Positions 29,290 to 40,395 of a DNA stretch of 64,000 nucleotides are shown piece by piece. How positions within the stretch are numbered: position 1 is the first letter of the stretch; every line of letters starts with the position of its first letter. The stretch comes from Dipteris shenzhenensis (taxonomy: Eukaryota > Polypodiophyta > Polypodiopsida > Gleicheniales), in the NCBI GenBank assembly GCA_047967505.1, contig CM106541.1, one strand, 5' to 3'. The translations under genes and the position numbers were made by a program. The notes under the pieces were generated by a model, which was not told where the DNA came from, did no database searches, and worked only from the letters and a program-made list of their open reading frames with translations.

Positions 29290-30310
29290 TGTTGGAAAGG
29301 TCACCTCCCCATCTGTAAGCCCCTAAATGAGGAGAGCGTGGGGGAGGGAGACCTAGGGCAGAAGATGCCCAAAGAAGAGAGAGAGAGGGGGCTGCCACAT
29401 GGGCAGCACCTCACAAGAGAAGAAGGCTGCAACAGATGGTGCGAATTACAGTGCAGATGGCGGGGATAGCAAGCCCTAGATCTGACCTGGCAGGGCGCAA
29501 TGACATCAGCAGTGTACGGCGCTGCACACGTGGCTGGAGAGAACTTGGCACAGGGCAGAACCAGCAGGCCTGGTGGAGCAGCAAATGGGGCTGACAGTAG
29601 GCAGTGGCATGCCTTATATAGGCTGGGCCCTTGCCTAGATTGGAGGGCCAAAAGCCCTAAAAGTGTGAGCCATAAAGGCCTAGTTTTGTGAGCCCTTAAA
29701 GGGCTGGACCACCAGCAGACTGGTCGGCCAGTATGAGGCTGGCTGGTCGGTTTTCTCAGCAGGCCTTAGGGCCTATATAAGGAGAGGCTCTTGGCCTCAT
29801 TTCAGCATCCAGCAAGTCAGCAAACAGAGGAGCAGCAGGAGCAGCAGAAGCCTGATCTTTGGGCCTACATCCAGGAGGCAAAGCAGGGCCAGAGTCGCTG
29901 CAGACTGAGCCCACTTGGGGCTGAAGCCTAGGCTGTCTACTAGGGCAGCAAGGTGCTGAGATCTTTGGCCGGAAAGACTACATACGCTCGAGGTGGAGCA
30001 CGCAAGCTCGAGTCTAGAGATAGCCGGCAGATAGGAGAAGGACCTTGTGGTAAGATCAGAGGACCACACCATTGGTGGGACTCTGGATCTATCTCTTTTG
30101 TATTGTGTCCATAGTTTTGGATGGAAATATATTATTTTGGTGGTTTCTCTATCAGGCTGGTTCATTGTCTATCGATGAGTCTGCACATCTATTTTATGCA
30201 CATAAGTTAAGAAGTTTGTGATTCCACATCCCACACGCACACTATGTGAGCTCCCGGGCATTACTATAAGTCTTCCGCTGTGTGTACCCTCTGTTGGGTC
30301 ATTTCTAACA
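29290..30310 (+). repeat. S 3' LTR
   Basis: 1021 bases, nearly identical to the 5' LTR, with the same U3 palindromes (29720-29750) and TATA box at about 29773-29782. Confidence 0.95.
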
Positions 30311-32570
30311 AGATCAGCTCCTACATGGAAATGCATGGGCAGTGAGCCTTGGGGCAAGCCAGCTTCAGGAGGCAGCACTCCCCTTTGGATCATATCTTTA
30401 CTATGCGGGTAGTCATTGAGAAGGCATGATCGCGATACCAGAAAGCCTACGCTTGCTTTGTAGACTTTTAGAAGGCATTTGATACCGTACCACGAGCTCA
30501 TATGATCAGACGACTATAAGAGATGTAGATCCCAGCTATCATGATTTGGGGGGTGATGAGTGTATATGAATAAGTCACAGGGACAGTACGTGCCTTGTCA
30601 AACTAGGTCGAGAGTACGGTAGGGGTGAAGCAAGGGTGCCCCCTCTCGCCAACCTTGTTTGGGCTTTATATTGATGAGACCATGACATTCATTGACCGAC
30701 TGGGTGGCGAAGGATCATGGCTAGCCGCCCTGATGATCCAGATACTGTTTTACTCAGATGATGTCCTCCTCTCCTCCTCAACAGCAAGGTTACAAAAACA
30801 CCTAGATGCCTTAGAAGTATTTTGTAGAGAGAGGGATCTGACAGATAACCTTGGTAAAACCAAGGTTATGATCTTCAACACTGCACTTCATCGACATAGC
30901 TTCACCTAAAGAGGAGAGCTAGTGGAGATCGTACAATCTTACACTTATCTAAGGGTAGTCTTTGTAGGGCCGGTCTTCACGATGACCCATGCATCCAAGG
31001 CACACCTTACACAAGGGCAGGGTGCTCTAGTCGACTAGAGCAGCAGTGTTTTCAGGCACATTTTCAGGACCCTCCGATGAAGGGATGGCTATTTGACACA
31101 CTAGTGAGGCCTACAGCCATGTATGCAGCACCCTTCTAGGGATGTGATCTGACAGTGACGAAGTGGCAACGTTTCGAGAGACTACATGTGACTACGGGAT
31201 CCAAGATGATTTGGAGCAAGCCCACAGTCTCCCACCAGATCATACAGGCAGAGTTCGCTATGACACCACTCGAGATTGATGCTATCTTCTGGGTAGTTAC
31301 CTATCTCCACAGGATCTCGGCCTTACCTGGAGACAGGCTACCAAAAGTGGCACTAGAGTCATCTATGCGACTGGCTGAGAGTGGAGTCAGCATGGCCTAG
31401 TGTGCACGCATTTCTAAGTGGTTCGACAAGCATGGTATTCACCTCCCAATATAGTTTGGATGCACCTGATCCTCTTGTCCCACGGGATGAGATCAATCGT
31501 ATCATACGGTTAAACCTGCTCCAACTTATACGTCGTAGACATGAGGAGGGGACTAGGAATTCCCCACCAAGACCAGATTCTACCACGACCACTTCTTGAG
31601 AGTGTCAAAGAACGGAGTGATCATCAGACCCCAATATCTAGAGGACACACGTCTCACATGCTCTTAGGATAGCCATTGGGCTGATACAAGTCTCATCCCA
31701 TCAGCTGAGGATTGAGAGAGGGAGAGCCGCAGGCACACCTAGGGAGCAACGAATGTGCAGATTGTGCGCATTGGGTGAGATAGAGGAGGAGCATTTCCTA
31801 TGTCCCTGCCTAGCTTACTATGAGATTCAACGACGCTTTCACTGCCTCTTCCAAGAGGGCCTTGGTTTCAGGCCTCTGTCAGATTGATTCACTTCTAGGA
31901 CCAGATCTGCATCGGTCTCTACCTAATGGAGATGATACAGCAAAGAGAGACCCTTCTGCGTCTTATCACAGAGCAAGACAGAGTTGCACAGTAGGAGATT
32001 GAGGTGGGTCAAGCTCAGCGACACGTCACAGACTTCTACACATTCGAGTCCACTCCTAGACAAGTCAAGATAGAGGAGGAGATCGACGACATGAGGGCCA
32101 TATGGACTAGTGAGACGAGACGACGACGAGGAGGGATTCAACCAGGGATGCTGGAGCCACCCGCAACGCAGCGACAAACCAAAGCACGCACTCGAGCCCA
32201 TTACAGCACTACTGGGAGGAGACCGCCTGACCAAAGGCGTTACCATTGATATGGCCTACTAGATACAGAGTGCTCGGAGACCATGCCCCCCCCCCCCCAC
32301 CACAACGTGAGGCGACCAGCCAAAAACACATATGAGACATTTTTGCAACTCACAGGAGAGCCACCATGGCACCTAGATATGTCTTACGACTCCTACCCCG
32401 AGACTGAGTCTAGCTATTAGTCCTTAGTTTTGGATTTGGACTTGGAGATTACATGGTTTTTTTGTACTTCTGATTTTAGTCTAGTATGGTATATTACTCT
32501 GCAAAGGGTCTTAGTGAGCCCTTTACCTCAACACTCTGTGGCTTCTCTCTTTCTTTCTTTCCATCACTCA
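30311..32570 (+). pseudogene. LINE subfamily B, RT to 3' end
   Basis: Continues the LINE interrupted by S. Near 30450-30500 a frame reads YACFVDF..AFDTVPRA. Frame 30625-30909 holds the RT palm: KQGCPLSPTLFGLYIDETM, ILFYSDDVLLSSSTARLQ (catalytic SDD in place of the usual ADD) and [16 protein letters not shown]. Then the post-RT region with many stops, [20 protein letters not shown] near 31680, the zinc tail CRLCALGEIEEEHFLCPC followed by YYEIQRRFHCLF near 31760-31850, and a basic tail. The end has 'aagggtcttagtgagccctt' at 32505 and CTTT repeats at 32550-32563. No endonuclease present. Confidence 0.85.
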
Positions 32571-32599
32571 AACCCAATCGTACACTTGTCAAGTTTCAG

Positions 32600-32928
32600 G
32601 ACACTCAAACCTGCCTCAAGTTTGCTCAACCGCAAACATCACGTTAAAGGGCACTCCATATGGATTAATGAGCACCTTGGTGGACGCACTAGGAAGGGGG
32701 GCCACTCAACCCCCGGCTATACCCGTATTTCTAGCAGGGAACACCAATCCCTCTAGGAGTCGATCCATAGCCGTCTCCAAACTAATAACTACATTTCTCA
32801 GGGAAGGAGATCCAAATCCCATGTGAAGCGATTTGAGAAAATATGTGAAGCATTCGGTGCTCCCAGAGATCTAGAAATGGTTAATGCATTCGGCCTCAGC
32901 CTAGGTGGCAGGGTAGGCCAATGGTATA
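32600..32928 (+). pseudogene. Gag fragment of element V, target of X
   Basis: One frame near 32830-32928 reads KRFEKICEAFGAPRDLEMVN then AFGLSLGGRVGQWY, a gag core (...G-x-A-x-x-WY pattern). It stops where X begins. The matching continuation RSLNPEEKVN.EALRKALW is found on the minus strand just past the inverted end of X (58590-58530). V itself is otherwise unidentified. Confidence 0.75.
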
Positions 32929-34436
32929 TGTCACGAGGACATGAAAAGAGGACGTGAAAAGTGATGTAAAATATCTTCCTAACTCAACCTACGCTTAACC
33001 GGGTTAAGTGTTGTAATGGTTTGGCCGTGAGGGACTGGCTAGAGGAAGTGCACACTTCCTAGAAGTTCATAAGGGCAAAGTCTAGGTGCACCACTAGGTC
33101 CTAGAGGCAAGGCAAAGGCTTCAAAAGAGGGGTCTAAAAGTTGGGCCCAAGGACAACCAATGTTGTCCTTGGTATGGGGGTTAGGACTTTAATGAAGGGG
33201 CAAATGGCAAGGAGGAGGTGCCATTTGTCAAGCATGTGTATGCATGCCCTTCCCCCACCTTCCATCTCTCTCCCCTCACTCTCCCAGAGGTGTTGGACGT
33301 TTTCAGTTGTTCTTGTGCAGTTTTTGAGCTGTTTGAGCTGTTTCAAACCTGTTTTCAGCTGTTTTAACACTCTTTTGACTGTTTCAAGGCTAATATGCAC
33401 TTCTAGGAAGTGCCAGAACTCATTTTTGGACTTAAAAAAATTTTCTTACAAACGTCCGTACGGAATCCATGCAGATGTGTTCAGTTGCCTCCATCAAGTG
33501 CCCAGGGTTGTCTTATGCTGTGCTGGACCTTTGTGCACATGTTTTTGGCTGCGTGGTGGCTTCTGGACCAGTACACGCTGCAGGAGGAACTTTCCCTGTT
33601 GCTTTTGGCACCTTCTCTTAGGAGAACTCAGGCACAAATCCCGAGGCAATCATTTCGGGGCAGATCTATGAACCATCTTTCCTCTACAGCTCTTTCTTGT
33701 TCACCCTCCGCTCTCTACCTTCATTTCTCTCTTCTCCTGATTGCTGGAAGACACCTGCACCCTGCGGGGAGCTTGGACAGAGGATAGGTGCAAGGCAAGA
33801 GCTCGCCCCTCTGCCACAGACAGCAGGAGTTGGTTCCAGGTTCGGTTTTTTCCTTGTTCTTTCTTGCTTTGCAGCTTTTTGCAGTGCATGCGTGTTATGT
33901 GCAGTCCTTTCAAGACTCCAACAGGTTCTAGTAAGCACCCAAAGGCCAGGGTGATCCTGTGGAAGGCCTAAGGACAGTGTGGATGCATGTGATAGCCTTG
34001 AGGCTACCTTGAGCTCGGTTTGCCAGTGGTTTGGATGCCTGAATGCCTCTAAGTTGTGTCAAATCAGAAGTGGATGCCTGAGTATACCTTGCCAGTGGGA
34101 ATTCTAGTGGTGCACTGGGATTAGATGCCTTGAAGACAAGTAGAGGATTTGCAGAGAGGAACAATGCAAGGTTGAACCCTTGTTGTAAAGCATTTCCATT
34201 CGGAAGCATTAAATATAAACCGTAAGGGGCGCCAAGGCATTTGGGGCCAGTGGGTGCACTGTGTACTATCTTCATTGAGCAGGGGCATTCTAGCCTCACC
34301 TTTGTTGTTGTTGAAGCTTGTTTCTAAGTTGTGCTAAGTGATTTAAGTGACTGAAGCTTGCATTGTGGCTATTTATGAAGTTTATGACTGAGTAGAAGAA
34401 GATCACTGCTCTTTTGTTAATTGAGGGCCGGTTTCA
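32929..34436 (+). repeat. X 5' LTR
   Basis: 1508 bases, TGTCACGAGG...GGTTTCA. Contains a CCGTACGG palindrome at 33456-33463 and gctgtttgagctgtttcaa-type repeats near 33330-33380. ORFs inside (33141-33954) read LTR sequence and are not genes. Confidence 0.88.
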
Positions 34437-34437
34437 G

Positions 34438-34453
34438 TGGTTCCATTGCCGAG
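34438..34453 (+). promoter_or_regulatory. X possible primer-binding site, tRNA unassigned
   Basis: One base after the LTR end lies TGGTTCCATTGCCGAG, which would pair with a tRNA ending ...CAATGGAACCA. It is not the initiator-Met site used by S, W, Y and Z. I could not name the tRNA. Confidence 0.5.
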
Positions 34454-34548
34454 ATCGTCACCATCTTCCTACAGAGGTGGGCCCTAATAGTGTTGGGTGA
34501 TGGACACCTTCAGTGCAATTGTTGCTATAGCCATCAATCTTAGCAAGC

Positions 34549-35585
34549 ATGTCACACCGTGAGAGGTCATTGACCATTTCAGAGTAGGAGGGGCAGGACG
34601 AAGACAAAGCATCAGAGAGGTTTGAAGAGGAGCACAGTACCAGCAGGGGTGATGACCAGCAGGACAGTGGGACTCATCCACACTCTCCTGAGCATGCCAC
34701 GGAGGACTCACAGGATGAGGTAGATGAGGCAGAGGAGCTTGATCCCAATGCACTTTTTTAGCTACGAATGCAAAGTGTAGCGGGAGCCCTGTCGCAGTTG
34801 CAACATGCTGTCACGGAGATTATGCAAGCTCCTCGCCCTATGGTTGCTTCCCCTGGAAGCAAAAAGTCATCTCAAAAGAAACATAAGAAGCATAAGAAGA
34901 CCCCTAGGCATGTTTCTTTCAGTGGACAGCCATCAAAGATGCCCTCGATCACCCCTATAGCGGGTAATGCCAATAACTTCCATTCAGTCAATCAGGGACA
35001 GCAAGCCCTTCCTCAGCCCACGATGCATCCAGGATATTTCGGAGGGGGATCAGTTTTTCAGGCAATGGTGGCACCATCTGTAGAGGCACCCGGAATGCCA
35101 GGTGACTTTATGGGCAGCACGCAGCCGGGAATGCAGAATTTCCAGCAACCTATGATGGGTGGAATGCCCCTTGCAAATGCCAATATGATGTACTCAAACA
35201 TTGGGATGCAGCCTGGAATGCAGACAGGAATGCCTGGGACAATGGGCAATACTTGGAATATGCCACAGATGCAGGGAGTGGGACTTGAATGCCAAACCCC
35301 ACCATGGGTACGGTTGGAATGGCTCAGAATGCGGGAGCAATGATGCCCCCACCGTTTTTACAGGCCCCCGTTTATGACAATCTCACCCCTAAAGGCAAAT
35401 TGAAAGATTATAAGGAGGGAATTATAAGGAGGGAGGGGCAACTGTCAAGTTTGAGACTTTCAATGGGATGCAAGACAGATTGAAGGCTTTGACATTCGTG
35501 CAACAGTTTGATGCTGCCTACTCAGGTGGACACTTCACAGAATCCTCCAAAGTCCGAAAGGCAGCCACCTTTTTGAAGGGCAATG
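34549..35585 (+). pseudogene. X gag, N-terminal part
   Basis: From ATG 34549 (MSHRERSLTISE) an acidic leader (EDKASERFEEEHSTSRGDDQ) with stops at 34585 and 34759, then frame 34768-35343: a basic stretch (SSQKKHKKHKKTPRHVSF) and a Met/Gly/Gln/Asn/Pro-rich tract (about 35080-35280; MQPGMQTGMPGTMGNTWNM). A frameshift near 35285 moves to the frame with PVYDNLTPKGKLKDYKEGI and then VKFETFNGMQDRLKALTFVQ and KVRKAATFLKGN, the gypsy gag core, where Z interrupts. Confidence 0.82.
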
Positions 35586-35610
35586 TATAAAGAAAATACT
35601 TGGAGACAAA

Positions 35611-36029
35611 TGTCACGATCTGTGACGTTTTCCTTTCTCTATTTCTAGACTTATGGATGGTTTGATGAATGGACACTTGTGGAAGGGTATGCCCTTTTCG
35701 ACGGGACACTTGCCCTTTCGACGGGACACTTCTTAATGAGGCACAACCCTTCACAAGAGACATTCTAATGAAGAGACATTCCTATTGTAATGTACCCTCT
35801 CATCAAGGGTCACACCCTTCACAAGGGGTACACACCTCTTCATGCACATACCCTTTGGAGTACACACCTTTCATGTGTGACTCTTCACTCTCTATATAAG
35901 AGAGGCCCAATTGTATGGATGACAACACATCCACCCTACAGACATTCAAGCAATACAATTATTCCCTGTTCTCTGCTATCTCAGTTCCTTAGCACATTTC
36001 TAAATATAGTAAATCTAGGATTTCTTACA
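35611..36029 (+). repeat. Y 5' LTR
   Basis: 419 bases, starting with the inverted repeat TGTCACGATCTGTGACG. Contains degenerate GGGACAC/GGGTCACACCC repeats (35690-35880) and a TATA box, CTATATAAGAG, at about 35892. Confidence 0.96.
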
Positions 36030-36030
36030 G

Positions 36031-36042
36031 TGGTATCAGAGC
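36031..36042 (+). promoter_or_regulatory. Y primer-binding site (initiator tRNA-Met)
   Basis: TGGTATCAGAGC, one base after the LTR end. Confidence 0.92.
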
Positions 36043-37328
36043 AAAATTCGCTCCTGCCTGTAGGAAATGCCCCCCACCTTCTAGCGCTGATCTGATACAT
36101 TTTTTGCCGCTAGAAGGACATCCGTGCACATTGTGCATGGAAGAGATGGAGAGGATGAGCGTAAAATTTTTAAACGCCTACCCGGCCTAAAGTCATCCTG
36201 GCCTCTCCATCTCCCTCACATCACAAGTTGATGTGAATGGGCACGACCAAAATCGTGTCTTTTCAGGTGCTTGGGCTGTCCCAAAACCAAGGGACGCACC
36301 TTTTCCACCATGGGACACACCTTTTGGTGACGAGTCTCGACTCCTCACTCATGGGACATACCCCATCGTGGACAAAAGGACATACCTATTCATGCAGGGT
36401 CACACCCCTTTTAACAATGGGGACATATCCCCTCATGAACAGGTGCACCTATTCCAAGGGTCACACCCCTTCGAATAGGCACACCTCCTAGGCCCCAAGT
36501 ACCCACAAAAGGGTACCTAGAGGGGTAAAAAAGGAAAAAAAATAAACCCATCCCCTACCCCTGGGTTTACCCTAGCTACCTAGGGTTAACTAAACCCCCC
36601 ATTTAATTTTTGGGGCAACTAACCCATTAGGCAGCCCAACGAATCGTCGCAGCCTTTCCCCAAAAAAGAAAACGGCTACGTACGGAATTCCCTGCGCAGC
36701 ACCTGCGTCAGCCGTACGGATTTCCGTACCAGCCTGCGTCAGCCGTACGGCCAGCCACCAGCCTGCGCCATCCTCGCCATTTCTGCCTGCGCAATTCGAC
36801 CGTACAGTCCGTACGGTACCTCCCGCCAGTCTGCCGTACAGGACGTACGGTCAGCCAGCCTGCACTGTACAGCCTGCGCAGCTCTGCATCAGCCTGCGCT
36901 ATCTACACGACCAGCCCCCCCCCCTGCGATATCATTGGCCTCGCCAGCCCCCCCCCCTTTTTCCTGCGCAGTCCTTGCCAGCCAAGCCTCGCTCCTGCCT
37001 TTTTCCTGCGCAGTCCAGCCCTGGGCAATGTTCTAAGCCTCGCCAGTGACAGCCCGCAGCCCTTGTTTCGCCATTCATTGGGCCCTGCAAAATCAGCACC
37101 AGTTGCAGCTCTTCGCGCGATGAAGACAGCCTGTTGACAGCCCGGACCAGACAAGTATCGAGCACTCCTCGCAAACCATTGCACCATGGATCTCCGGACA
37201 CCAACTTGCAGCCTTCTTCTACGCAATAACTTGGCAGATTAAAGTATTGCCAGGTGGAGTCTTTCCAATCTGCTTTTTACGGATTCTCTTTAACAAATTA
37301 CAGCAAATGAAAGAATCCACATTAAAGC
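36043..37328 (+). other. Y leader, about 1.3 kb, repeat-rich
   Basis: Holds three compositional blocks: degenerate GGGACACACCTTTT-like repeats (36290-36490), a GTACGG/CCGTAC block (36676-36862), and a block rich in CCTGCGCAGTCC words (36860-37060). Minus ORFs at 36903-37226 are shadows of the last. No domain recognised. Confidence 0.7.
36676..36862. repeat. CCGTACGG palindrome block in the Y leader
   Basis: Several GTACGG/CCGTAC palindromes, separated by cctgcgtcagc-type words. The same hexamer is enriched at 5155-5460 and 57755-57800. Confidence 0.85.
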
Positions 37329-37975
37329 ATGGAAACCCCTGGTAATTCACCCGGCCTTTCAAGGACACCTCAGGCATCTGCTACTACACAATATCGTGTT
37401 CAAATTGCACAGCCAGCCCATTTTGGAGCCTTTGCATCTTGGGTCTTCTGTGTCACGTGCCCTCCGAGTGACTTGGACCACATCCTCTACCTTCTGCATG
37501 AGGCACCTCAGTTACATTATTTCCTCAGCACAGTACAGGTTGTGTTCCACGAGACATGAAGATATCCGGAACACGATATTCCTCAGGAGTTTGCTGTTCA
37601 TTTTTGGAGAGAATTTTACCCTTCACCTTCGGCATCTCCAGGGTACTCTCCACCTCCTTCAGCTCCCAGATATCCTCCTCTACAGGTTGTACCTTCTCCA
37701 AGTCAGTATTTACCCTCTGAAGGCACTCCCTCTCCTGGATATCCTCCACTTCCGACAGCAGCTCCTTATCCCTTTTTAGATCCGTGGACTCTGCTACCTA
37801 CCCCTGTCCTATCACGAGCAGTAACACCATTTTCAGAATCTCCAGTGTTACCTCCGACAGGACCTCCCTTACCAGATTTCCACGGGTGGTTCCATCCTGC
37901 CTCGCCTGCCCCCTCCAATATGAGCAACCTCAGGGAGCAGCCCGAATCCTCCTCCAGGAATGGTACAAACTAGAG
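37329..37975 (+). CDS. Y extra ORF upstream of and overlapping gag
   Basis: ATG at 37329 opens [17 protein letters not shown], then a possibly folded segment ([35 protein letters not shown]). A single TGA at 37557 (probably from CGA, Arg) interrupts, and the same frame continues as [19 protein letters not shown] and a long Pro/Ser/Tyr-rich region ([19 protein letters not shown]) to TAG at 37973-37975. The stop overlaps the gag ATG at 37960 in another frame (ATGGTACAAACTAG). Total 215 codons. I do not recognise the family; gypsy elements usually start with gag directly. Codon-like composition and the tidy overlap suggest a real ORF, perhaps supplying an N-terminal gag extension or a separate protein. 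Confidence 0.65.
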
Positions 37976-40395
37976 CGCAAGTTCGCGCTTTTCTCACAGG
38001 GATCTCCGACATGTCGCACCACTCGCGTGAAGCCTCTCCAGAGATTAAAGAATCAAGTCCCAAAAAGACCCCTGAAGGCAACGTCCAAAGTGAATCACTA
38101 TTGCAACTTCAAATATCTCAGCTTCAGGACAGCATCTCCGACTTGGTTCAAAAAGTTCAACAACTTCAAGATTCTCGAAGTCCCGCACATACAGAGGATG
38201 ACGTGACGCAACCAGACGACGATGCGGACTCTTTCCGACCAGAGGTAGAAAACACTGAACTACGTGCCCTCTACCGATTACTTCAAGCTTCCAAAACTAA
38301 AAGACTTGACGTCAAACTTCCGGAAGCCTACACTGGTCAACGCAATCGCCGAACAGTTGACCAATGGCTCGCTAAAATGCGCATGTATTTTGACACTGTT
38401 GACCTCACTGAAGGCAAAAAGATCGCCTTGGCAGCCTCCCTCCTGAAGGATACAGCATTTCTATGGTGGCAAAGATGCTTAAAGGACGGAAAAAGTGTGT
38501 TAACATGGGAACGTTTTGAACACGTGCTCCGTAAGCAGTTTGTACCTGCCAATGCGGACTTCCAAGCACGTTCAAAACTCCGACAGTTGGAGCAAACGGG
38601 TTCCCTGTCTTCCTATATCTCTCAGTTCACCACATTGGTGCTGGAGATTGATGGTTTAACTGAGGATGATCGCCTTCATGCTTTCATCTCAGGCCTAAAT
38701 CCCTCGTTACGCATTGATGTTCTTAAAGCAAACATCACCACCACAGATGGCGCTATTGCTTATGCAGAGCGCATTACAGATTTCCTAAACACAGGGAAGC
38801 AGAGTGCTAATCGCACACAGAACTCTCCTATGGCCAAAGGTGCTCGCCTTCAAGATAACACCAGGTTTCGAAAAAACTTCGGTAATCAAGGTCAGCGACA
38901 GTCTCAAGATCCCCAGAAGCCTCAGAAATCATTTGCTGGATTCCAACAGAAGCACTCCCCCAAGGATCGTGTTTCTTCTTCTTCACAAAGTCATTACCGA
39001 CATCCCCAACATAAAGGTGCGGCCACTGACAAGAAGAACAACTCCAGCTCAAAAGGACTTTGTACCATCTGTACAGGCGACCATAGATGGTTCGATTGTC
39101 CCAAGCGACCAAAGCAAAATTCTAATATGGAACCTAGCACTTCCCAAAAAGAAGATGCTACCTCAGCACAAGACAAGAAAGGCAAAGCTGTTCGAATGGC
39201 GAATACCATCCACCTGAGCCTTGCCAGCAACCCCGAACCTTCCCTGGCCACTCAAGTACTTTGTGTTCAAGGATCGATTCGTGGAACAACGGTCACCATC
39301 CTCATCGACAGTGGCTGTTCTCATAATTTCCTAGCCAGTTCTGTGGTCGATAAACTTCGGTTGACCACCAGTCCTAGCCTCATGGACTATCAGATTGAAC
39401 TCGCAAATGGAACAACTTTCTTGTGCAACACCAGGATTAAAAACTTGTCTTTTCGCATCCAACATTATACGGACAAGTTGAACTTCGACATTATGCCTCT
39501 TTCTCGGTACGATGTCATACTCGGACAACAATGGCTCTACGACTATGATCCATCAATCAGTTTTCGCAGCCATACTATCCAGTTTGTCCACCAGGGAAAA
39601 CTTATTGAGCTAACTGGTTCTAGGGACTCTCCTTCAACCCCAGTTGCCTCTGTCCTACAAGTAAAGAAGTGGGTTCGTAAACGCCAAGTAAAGACTTCAC
39701 TTCTGTTGGTTACGGCAGTAGAGGAGACACCAACAAAGGATCCTCCTGAATACCTCAACCAACCTTTTTTCCAGCCATACCTGGATCTTTTTCCACAGGA
39801 ATTGCCAAAGCAGTTACCACCTCGACGACCAGTGGATCACCCAATCGAACTCATTCCCGGCAGTAATCCACCGTCGAAACCTCCTTATCGGGTTTCTCAT
39901 ACTCAAAATGAAGAAATCCAAAGACAGGCCACCGAGCTACTCAACAAAGGTCACATTCGGCCCAGTCGCAGCCCTTTCGGATCTCTTGTACTACTTGTGG
40001 AAAAAAAGAACAAGTCTATGCGCCTCTGCATCGACTATCGAGCCCTCAACAAGCTCACTATCAAAAACAAGTATCCATTGCCTCGCATTGATGACCTCTT
40101 CGATCAACTTCTACATGCAACACAATTCTCCAAGATTGATCTTCGTTCAGGTTATCATCAAATTCGCATACGAGAAGGTGATGAGTACAAGACAGCTTTT
40201 CGAACAAAGTATGGACACTATGAATGTTTGGTCACGCCTTTTGGGTTAAACAATGCCCCAACCACATTCATGATATTAATGAACGACATCTTCAGGCCTT
40301 TCCTCGATAAGTTCGTCATCGTTTACCTCGATGACATCCTCGTTTTCAGCAGATCCCTACTTGAGCACAAACAACATCTTCACCAAGTTTTTTAA
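37960..40395 (+). CDS. Y gag-protease-RT polyprotein
   Basis: 811 codons from [20 protein letters not shown]. Gag core [40 protein letters not shown]; zinc knuckle [13 protein letters not shown] (39061-39100; C-x2-C-x3-H-x4-C); protease [11 protein letters not shown] (about 39300); RT blocks [70 protein letters not shown] and catalytic YLDDILVFS (40324). It ends at a TAA (40393) that replaces a Gln codon; the same frame continues with RT (NIEKSEFFKTQLEYLGHVIS) to 40683. Confidence 0.94.
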   Translation: MVQTRAQVRAFLTGISDMSHHSREASPEIKESSPKKTPEGNVQSESLLQLQISQLQDSISDLVQKVQQLQDSRSPAHTEDDVTQPDDDADSFRPEVENTELRALYRLLQASKTKRLDVKLPEAYTGQRNRRTVDQWLAKMRMYFDTVDLTEGKKIALAASLLKDTAFLWWQRCLKDGKSVLTWERFEHVLRKQFVPANADFQARSKLRQLEQTGSLSSYISQFTTLVLEIDGLTEDDRLHAFISGLNPSLRIDVLKANITTTDGAIAYAERITDFLNTGKQSANRTQNSPMAKGARLQDNTRFRKNFGNQGQRQSQDPQKPQKSFAGFQQKHSPKDRVSSSSQSHYRHPQHKGAATDKKNNSSSKGLCTICTGDHRWFDCPKRPKQNSNMEPSTSQKEDATSAQDKKGKAVRMANTIHLSLASNPEPSLATQVLCVQGSIRGTTVTILIDSGCSHNFLASSVVDKLRLTTSPSLMDYQIELANGTTFLCNTRIKNLSFRIQHYTDKLNFDIMPLSRYDVILGQQWLYDYDPSISFRSHTIQFVHQGKLIELTGSRDSPSTPVASVLQVKKWVRKRQVKTSLLLVTAVEETPTKDPPEYLNQPFFQPYLDLFPQELPKQLPPRRPVDHPIELIPGSNPPSKPPYRVSHTQNEEIQRQATELLNKGHIRPSRSPFGSLVLLVEKKNKSMRLCIDYRALNKLTIKNKYPLPRIDDLFDQLLHATQFSKIDLRSGYHQIRIREGDEYKTAFRTKYGHYECLVTPFGLNNAPTTFMILMNDIFRPFLDKFVIVYLDDILVFSRSLLEHKQHLHQVF

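Larger units (their letters stand above)
27181..30310 (+). mobile_element. Non-autonomous copia LTR element S
   Basis: A complete 3130-base element. LTRs 27181-28200 and 29290-30310 begin TGTTGGAAAGG and end TTTCTAACA. The target duplication AGATC lies at 27176-27180 and 30311-30315. The primer site TGGTATCAGAGCC follows the 5' LTR directly, and a purine tract (GGGAGGGGG) precedes the 3' LTR. The 1089-base interior holds only a broken copia gag. With no protease, integrase, RT or RNase H, it must have moved by enzymes supplied in trans. The LTRs differ at roughly two to three dozen sites by eye, so it is fairly young. Confidence 0.95.

Noticed and set aside
27192-29691. Paired ORFs of 116-117 codons on both strands
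   Set aside because: They occur identically in both S LTRs and read LTR sequence with no domain.
33141-33954. Cys/Phe/Leu-rich ORFs as a membrane protein gene
   Set aside because: They fall within the X LTR and recur at 57454-58129 in the other LTR.
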